Origin: Paenibacillus sp. JJ-100
GTDB lineage: Bacteria; Bacillota; Bacilli; Paenibacillales; Paenibacillaceae
Length of the DNA: 38,297 nucleotides
Reading direction: 5' to 3'
Assembly (NCBI RefSeq): GCF_948329825.1
Contig: NZ_CAOJCM010000015.1
Span: 1-38,297, forward strand
In this document: positions 34,141 through 38,297 of the stretch, piece by piece
Layout: every line of letters starts with the position of its first letter
Numbering within the stretch: position 1 is the first letter of the stretch
The notes under the pieces: model-generated
Told to the model about the DNA's origin: nothing
Seen by the model: the letters and a program-made list of their open reading frames with translations, nothing else
The model's database searches: none
Made by a program: the position numbers and the translations under genes

Positions 34141-36153
34141 ATGGACCCGATGCACCGGATGGAGCAACTCGTTACCGAGCTGAACCAGCACAATTATCTT
34201 TACTATACGATGGATCAGCCGCAGATCAGCGATAAGGAGTATGACCTTCTGTATGATGAACTGGTTACGCTGGAACAGGAGAGCGGCATCGTGTTGCCGG
34301 ATTCTCCCACACAACGTGTAGGGGGCGAACTGCTCAAGGGATTCACACCGCATCGTCATTTATCCCCATTATGGAGTTTGGACAAAGCACAGAATGTTGA
34401 ACAGCTGCGGAATTGGAATACTCGTGCATTGAAGCTGATTAACGATTATAACAGCAAGAATCCGGGTAACCCCTTACCCGAACCAAGCTATGTCATTGAG
34501 TTAAAGTTTGATGGGCTAACCTTGAACCTCACGTATACGAACGGTGAACTGGTACAGGCATCTACACGCGGGAACGGAACGGTGGGCGAAGGTATTTTGG
34601 CTCAGGTCAAAACGATCAAGTCGGTTCCGCTCAAAATACCCTATACCGGTGGTACCATTGAAGTGCAGGGTGAGGGAATTATGAATCTCTCAGTGTTGAA
34701 TAAATATAACGAAACGGCTGCAGAGCCGCTTAAAAATGCTCGGAATGCAGCGGCGGGTGCGTTGCGCAATTTGAATCCGAAAACAACTGCTGAGCGCCGG
34801 TTGAACGCCTATTTTTACAATATTGGTTATTCGGACAACATTCAGTTTGCGAATCATCAGGAAATGATGGACTTTCTACGCGAGAATCGTTTCAAAGTGA
34901 ATCCATCCATTACCTACTTCCATGAGTTTGATGACGTAATGGAGCAGCTTGCTGCAATTCAGGAGAACCGGGGACAGCTGGATTATCTAATTGACGGAGC
35001 TGTAATTAAGCTGACGGATATGCGAACTCGTGAAGTGCTGGGGTATACGGATAAATTCCCGCGCTGGGCAGTGGCCTACAAATTCGAAGCAGAAGAGACA
35101 ACAACAGTGCTGAACGAAGTTGTATGGAATGTTGGTCGCACAGGCAAAGTGACACCGCTGGCACGAGTAGAGCCGGTTGAGCTTGCAGGAGTGACTGTGC
35201 AGAACTGTACGCTGAATAATGTGGGCGATATTGAACGTAAAAACCTGAAGTATGCGCTGGGATCGCGCGTATTTATTCGCCGTTCCAATGATGTGATCCC
35301 TGAGATTCTTGGTAAAGTGACCGAGGAGAATGACGGGGATGAGATCATATACCCTGAGCAATGTCCGGCATGTGGATTCCCACTGGAGCAGCGCGGGGCA
35401 CACTTATTCTGTAACAATAAGCTGGCGTGCAAACCGCAAACGGTAGCTCGGATCTCCCATTTTGCTTCAAGAGATGCGATGGACATCGAGACGTTTAGTG
35501 AGAAAACAGCCATACAGTTGTATGATCAATTAAACGTACGTGAACCAGCTGATCTATACACATTGCAATTTGAGGACTTGGTGAAGCTGGAGCGATTTGG
35601 CGAAAAGAAGGCAAACAACCTTCTCGCTGCGCTGGAGCAGAGTAAAGAACGAGACCTGGCTTCGTTCCTGTATTCCCTGGGTATCCCAAACACGGGCAGA
35701 TCCACTACACGTATGCTGGCTGATCATTACCGTGATTTGCATGCTATCATGAATGCGACTGTAGAAGAATTGGTCGAACTACCGGATGTAGGTAGTATCG
35801 TAGCGGAGAGTATTGTTAATTTCTTTGCGGATCCGTTCACCCAAGCATCGATCGAGAAGATGCTTAATCTGGGCGTGAAAGCACAGGCATCGGAAGCACC
35901 GGCAGTTGTGGTAGAGGACTCCTTCTTCAGTGGTAAAACGGTTGTGCTCACAGGAACATTGCATCAACTGACGCGAGAAGAGGCAACGCAGAAACTTGAA
36001 GCGCTTGGTGCGAAGGTCACAGGCAGTGTGTCGAAAAAGACAGACCTTGTCATTGCCGGAGAGAAGGCAGGCAGCAAATTAACGAAGGCTCATGATCTAG
36101 GCATCCCGACCATTGAAGATGAAGATGAACTCGTACGTTTGCTGAATCCGTAG
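34141..36153 (+). CDS. ligA: NAD-dependent DNA ligase
   Basis: Seals nicks in duplex DNA using NAD+. The 670-residue protein has the Ia domain (NYYT-like HNYLYYTMDQPQISDKEYD), nucleotidyl lysine K122 in ELKFDGL, EVQGEG, NARNAAAGALRNLNP, PRWAVAYKFEAEE, OB fold (NVGRTGKVTPLA), zinc site C408-x2-C411-x12-C424-x5-C430, helix-hairpin-helix region and C-terminal BRCT (FSGKTVVLTGTL to the end). Several positions differ from typical LigA: RGNG for RGDG, EVQGE for EVRGE, TLNN for SLHN, SNDVIP for AGDIIP, and x5 instead of x4 in the zinc site. Core catalytic Lys, Asp, Glu and Arg are kept, so it is probably active. Typical pcrB-pcrA-ligA neighbourhood. Confidence 0.93.
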   Translation: MDPMHRMEQLVTELNQHNYLYYTMDQPQISDKEYDLLYDELVTLEQESGIVLPDSPTQRVGGELLKGFTPHRHLSPLWSLDKAQNVEQLRNWNTRALKLINDYNSKNPGNPLPEPSYVIELKFDGLTLNLTYTNGELVQASTRGNGTVGEGILAQVKTIKSVPLKIPYTGGTIEVQGEGIMNLSVLNKYNETAAEPLKNARNAAAGALRNLNPKTTAERRLNAYFYNIGYSDNIQFANHQEMMDFLRENRFKVNPSITYFHEFDDVMEQLAAIQENRGQLDYLIDGAVIKLTDMRTREVLGYTDKFPRWAVAYKFEAEETTTVLNEVVWNVGRTGKVTPLARVEPVELAGVTVQNCTLNNVGDIERKNLKYALGSRVFIRRSNDVIPEILGKVTEENDGDEIIYPEQCPACGFPLEQRGAHLFCNNKLACKPQTVARISHFASRDAMDIETFSEKTAIQLYDQLNVREPADLYTLQFEDLVKLERFGEKKANNLLAALEQSKERDLASFLYSLGIPNTGRSTTRMLADHYRDLHAIMNATVEELVELPDVGSIVAESIVNFFADPFTQASIEKMLNLGVKAQASEAPAVVVEDSFFSGKTVVLTGTLHQLTREEATQKLEALGAKVTGSVSKKTDLVIAGEKAGSKLTKAHDLGIPTIEDEDELVRLLNP

Positions 36154-36212
36154 ATTGAATAGAAGCAGAACTGCTTCTGATGAGGAGTAAGCAATAGCAT
36201 CAAGAAAGTAGG

Positions 36213-36255
36213 AAGCCTCCGGAAACACGCTCGTCGTGTCTGGAGGCTTTTTTCG
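36213..36255 (+). terminator. Intrinsic terminator after ligA
   Basis: AAGCCTCC (36213-36220) pairs with GGAGGCTT (36242-36249), with an inner AACACG/CGTGT stem, followed by T up to 36253. It also separates ligA from the convergent oxidoreductase gene. Confidence 0.85.
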
Positions 36256-36312
36256 TGCCGAATTTAGTATGAAACATGGAACTCGTGAAACAAACGGGAA
36301 GCTAACGTTATA

Positions 36313-37698
36313 CTATGAACCGCTTATATTTGGGAAACGCTGAGAAGCACCAGATAACCATGCATCCTTGTCGTATCCACGTTCTTCCCAATATCCGATA
36401 TGTTCTGTATCAATAACTTCAATGCGGTTTAACCACTTGACTGATTTGTAGGCGTACATTTGCGGGATAACGAGCCGTACCGGGCCACCGAGATCGGCAG
36501 GGATGGATTTTCCGTCATGCATGACGGAAATGATAATGTCATCCATCTGGGCCTGTTCCATGGTGATGGCATCTGTATATACCCCATCGGCAGAATAAAA
36601 TTTGACGCTGTGCGCACCAGGTTTCACTCCGGCTTTTTCTAAGAAATGCTTCAGTGGTATGCCTTCCCATGTGTTCTTGTATACGGACCAGCCAGTAACG
36701 CAGTGGAAATCACTGACTTGCACTGTTCGGGAAAGCTTGAGGAATTGCTCCCAATTCCAGATCTGTGCACGCTCTACAAGCCCATCGATACGGAAGGACC
36801 AGTTTGCATTCGAGAAAGAAGGTATAGGGGTCACGGTATATACGCGAAAATGACCTTCAGCTCCGCCCCCAATCGGAGGGGAAGAAGCGGATAATGGCTG
36901 AGGTAGTGGAATCATCCGGTTGGGATCGTTCTCAAGCATGCTATCTATGCTGTTGTTGATCTTGAGGTTTTTACCTATCCAAGATATAAATGTAGGCCCG
37001 ACAGTCACAGCAAGTCCTATGCCAACGGCTGAGCGGATAAAGGCTCGACGGGTGTACACCGGTTGCGGCTTGTCAAACTTTGTTTTGTTATTTCTTTGAA
37101 AATATTTGTCTCTAGTGGTATAAGATATAGCCGAAGCTAAGCCACTTGTGTTCGCATCCTCTGCGTTAGTGAAGGGAGAGGCCGGTTCAGGTACATTTGA
37201 ACTCTGTTTTGGAAGTTCACTGCCTCGAATGATACGGCGAGCATCGTCTTTTAACCATCGAGTCCTTGTTATGGAGTGATAGATGATGTAAGGCAACCCA
37301 GCCCATGTGAGCAGATCATGAACCAGCAGTGCGGCGTTGGACCACCGGGGGCCAGCCAGTTTGAACTGCCATAGGACAATACCTGATATCAGCCATCCAA
37401 TAAGAAGTGTAAGTACGATGAGGGTGTTTACTTTTTGCCAAGGTTTATTGCGAAGTTGCTTCCAGTGCTTGTTTACAAGTAATAAGTAGTACACAACAGG
37501 GGCAAGCATAAGGAGACCTAGTGCAATATGGATCCATTTTAACCAGACACGTCCAATCCCCAATGTTTCACGCCAGAAGCCCCCGATTAAAATTAGACCG
37601 GTAATGGTGAGAATAACAACGATCCAGGCATTCCATGCATGAATTGAAACCAGTTTTTTACCGTAACCTTTGCGAATCTTTGCTAACCATTGTTCCAC
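36313..37698 (-). CDS. Fused cytochrome b / molybdopterin (sulfite-oxidase fold) oxidoreductase
   Basis: A 461-residue membrane protein joining two functions that MsrQ and MsrP carry separately. Residues about 15-150 form four membrane helices with histidines suited to bind heme b (SIHAWNAW, KWIHIALG, LVHDLLTW, IYHSITR). A polar cytoplasmic linker (about 150-213) leads to TRRAFIR with R217-R218 and a fifth hydrophobic helix, which looks like an internal Tat signal. The rest (about 270-450) is the sulfite-oxidase molybdopterin domain: DFHCVTGWSV with molybdenum ligand C333, GIPLKHFLEKAG, YSADGVYTDAI and PVRLVIPQMYAYKSVKW. Electrons would pass from the membrane heme to the outer Mo site; the substrate is unknown (sulfoxides are one option). 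Start GTG 37698 with GAGGTG seven bases before it. Confidence 0.85.
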   Translation of the reverse strand: MEQWLAKIRKGYGKKLVSIHAWNAWIVVILTITGLILIGGFWRETLGIGRVWLKWIHIALGLLMLAPVVYYLLLVNKHWKQLRNKPWQKVNTLIVLTLLIGWLISGIVLWQFKLAGPRWSNAALLVHDLLTWAGLPYIIYHSITRTRWLKDDARRIIRGSELPKQSSNVPEPASPFTNAEDANTSGLASAISYTTRDKYFQRNNKTKFDKPQPVYTRRAFIRSAVGIGLAVTVGPTFISWIGKNLKINNSIDSMLENDPNRMIPLPQPLSASSPPIGGGAEGHFRVYTVTPIPSFSNANWSFRIDGLVERAQIWNWEQFLKLSRTVQVSDFHCVTGWSVYKNTWEGIPLKHFLEKAGVKPGAHSVKFYSADGVYTDAITMEQAQMDDIIISVMHDGKSIPADLGGPVRLVIPQMYAYKSVKWLNRIEVIDTEHIGYWEERGYDKDAWLSGASQRFPNISGS

Positions 37699-37934
37699 GT
37701 GTGTTCACCTCGCATCGTTAATTTGAGCTGGAATGAGTTGAAAACTTAAAGGCCTTCAAGGGCCTAGGCAGGGACGTATAACATAGAGGGGGGGTGCAAG
37801 GTTACAGATATACTGATGAGTGTTACTTCTAATTTCAGATACCTTAATTATAAAGTTTTTGAATCACCTTCTTCAAATAAAGTAGCGAATCATGCTTATA
37901 TCGATGTGAATATGAAAAAAGTTGAATAAAGCAC

Positions 37935-37963
37935 TTGCTAAAGTATTGCTGTCGTGATATATT
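37935..37963 (+). promoter_or_regulatory. rRNA operon promoter P1 (candidate)
   Basis: TTGCTA (37935-37940), 17 bases, TATATT (37958-37963). It lies 92 bases upstream of P2, close to the spacing of tandem P1/P2 promoters of Bacillus rrn operons. Confidence 0.5.
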
Positions 37964-38026
37964 ATTTCTTGTCGCTTCAAACGGATGAGAGTCGAATCAC
38001 TTTGAAGAATGACGAAAAAAAGATTG

Positions 38027-38056
38027 TTGACAGAAACTTAGTTAACATGATATGAT
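38027..38056 (+). promoter_or_regulatory. rRNA operon promoter P2
   Basis: Consensus TTGACA (38027-38032), 18 bases, TATGAT (38051-38056), about 140 bases before the 16S start. Confidence 0.75.
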
Positions 38057-38105
38057 ATACTTCCTGTCTGATTGGCGAAAGTTAACAGCGGGAAAGGTAA
38101 ACCAA

Positions 38106-38118
38106 GTTCTTTGAAAAC
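38106..38118 (+). promoter_or_regulatory. boxA-like antitermination site in the rRNA leader
   Basis: GTTCTTTGAAAAC matches the boxA-type sequence of Bacillus rrn leaders, which binds NusB/NusE for rRNA antitermination. Confidence 0.5.
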
Positions 38119-38193
38119 TGAACAAATGGATAGTAACTTTTGATTTACAATGAATCGTCAGATTCAAAATGAGCTTATCGCTCTTTTCAATAC

Positions 38194-38297
38194 TTTATTG
38201 GAGAGTTTGATCCTGGCTCAGGACGAACGCTGGCGGCATGCCTAATACATGCAAGTCGAGCGGAGTTTGAGAGAAGCTTGCTTCTCTCAAACTTAGC
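38194..38297 (+). rRNA. 16S ribosomal RNA, 5' end (partial)
   Basis: GAGAGTTTGATCCTGGCTCA (38201-38220) is the universal 16S forward-primer site, followed by the conserved GACGAACGCTGGCGGC and CATGCAAGTCGAGCGG. The mature 5' end is set at about 38194 by analogy with Bacillus. The V1 hairpin (GAGAGAAGCTTGCTTCTCTC) is visible; the gene runs out of the window. Confidence 0.98.

Larger units (their letters stand above)
37699..38193. other. rRNA operon upstream region
   Basis: About 495 bases without a protein gene. The left half is A+T rich with a short imperfect GGCC hairpin near 37752-37764. The right half holds two candidate promoters 92 bases apart (37935 and 38027) and the transcribed leader of the rRNA operon (about 38062-38193), including a boxA-like site and a small GAGC/GCTC hairpin near 38171-38183. 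Confidence 0.7.

Overview
The window looks like chromosomal DNA of a Paenibacillus-type member of the Bacillales. The evidence is the pcrB-pcrA-ligA order, two stalk-domain (copper-amine-oxidase-N-like) secreted proteins, Gram-positive AGGAGG ribosome sites with frequent TTG/GTG starts, and a 16S rRNA 5' end entered at the right edge with a Bacillales-style leader and tandem promoters. This assignment is inferred from gene content and the 16S start only.

Layout. 1-350: two intrinsic terminators of genes outside the window. 354-3465: two exported stalk-domain proteins (an HtrA-like protease and a three-module protein). 3843-6356: a U32 'peptidase' of the RlhA type. 6639-10487: a SWIM/SNF2 helicase. 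10744-29235: a large surface-glycan locus. 29392-30267: a GDPD-like exported protein. 30510-36153: pcrB, pcrA and ligA. 36313-37698 (minus): a fused cytochrome b / molybdopterin oxidoreductase. 37935-38297: rRNA operon promoters, leader and the first ~104 bases of 16S.

The glycan locus holds galU, a divergent O-antigen ligase / oligosaccharyltransferase-like membrane protein with TPR tail, an ABC exporter (Wzm/Wzt with extra C-terminal domain), a methyltransferase with C-terminal coiled coil, four GT2 glycosyltransferases, a VioA-like aminotransferase and NeuD/VioB-like acyltransferase, rmlACBD for dTDP-L-rhamnose, and a WbaP/WsaP-type initiating transferase. Together they can build a rhamnose- and aminodeoxysugar-containing glycan on undecaprenyl phosphate, cap it, export it by ABC transporter and possibly transfer it to a surface protein, as in the slg loci of Geobacillus and Paenibacillus alvei. 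The middle part (about 14.5-22.8 kb) is far richer in A+T than its flanks and is probably an exchanged specificity cassette.

The least expected feature is an undescribed (to me) ~149-base structured element present twice, at 6388-6537 and 31464-31611, both times between genes, on the same strand, just upstream of a helicase gene. The copies share a terminal stem, an internal hairpin with a compensatory base-pair change, and a nested stem; they look like a small RNA or mobile RNA-like repeat.
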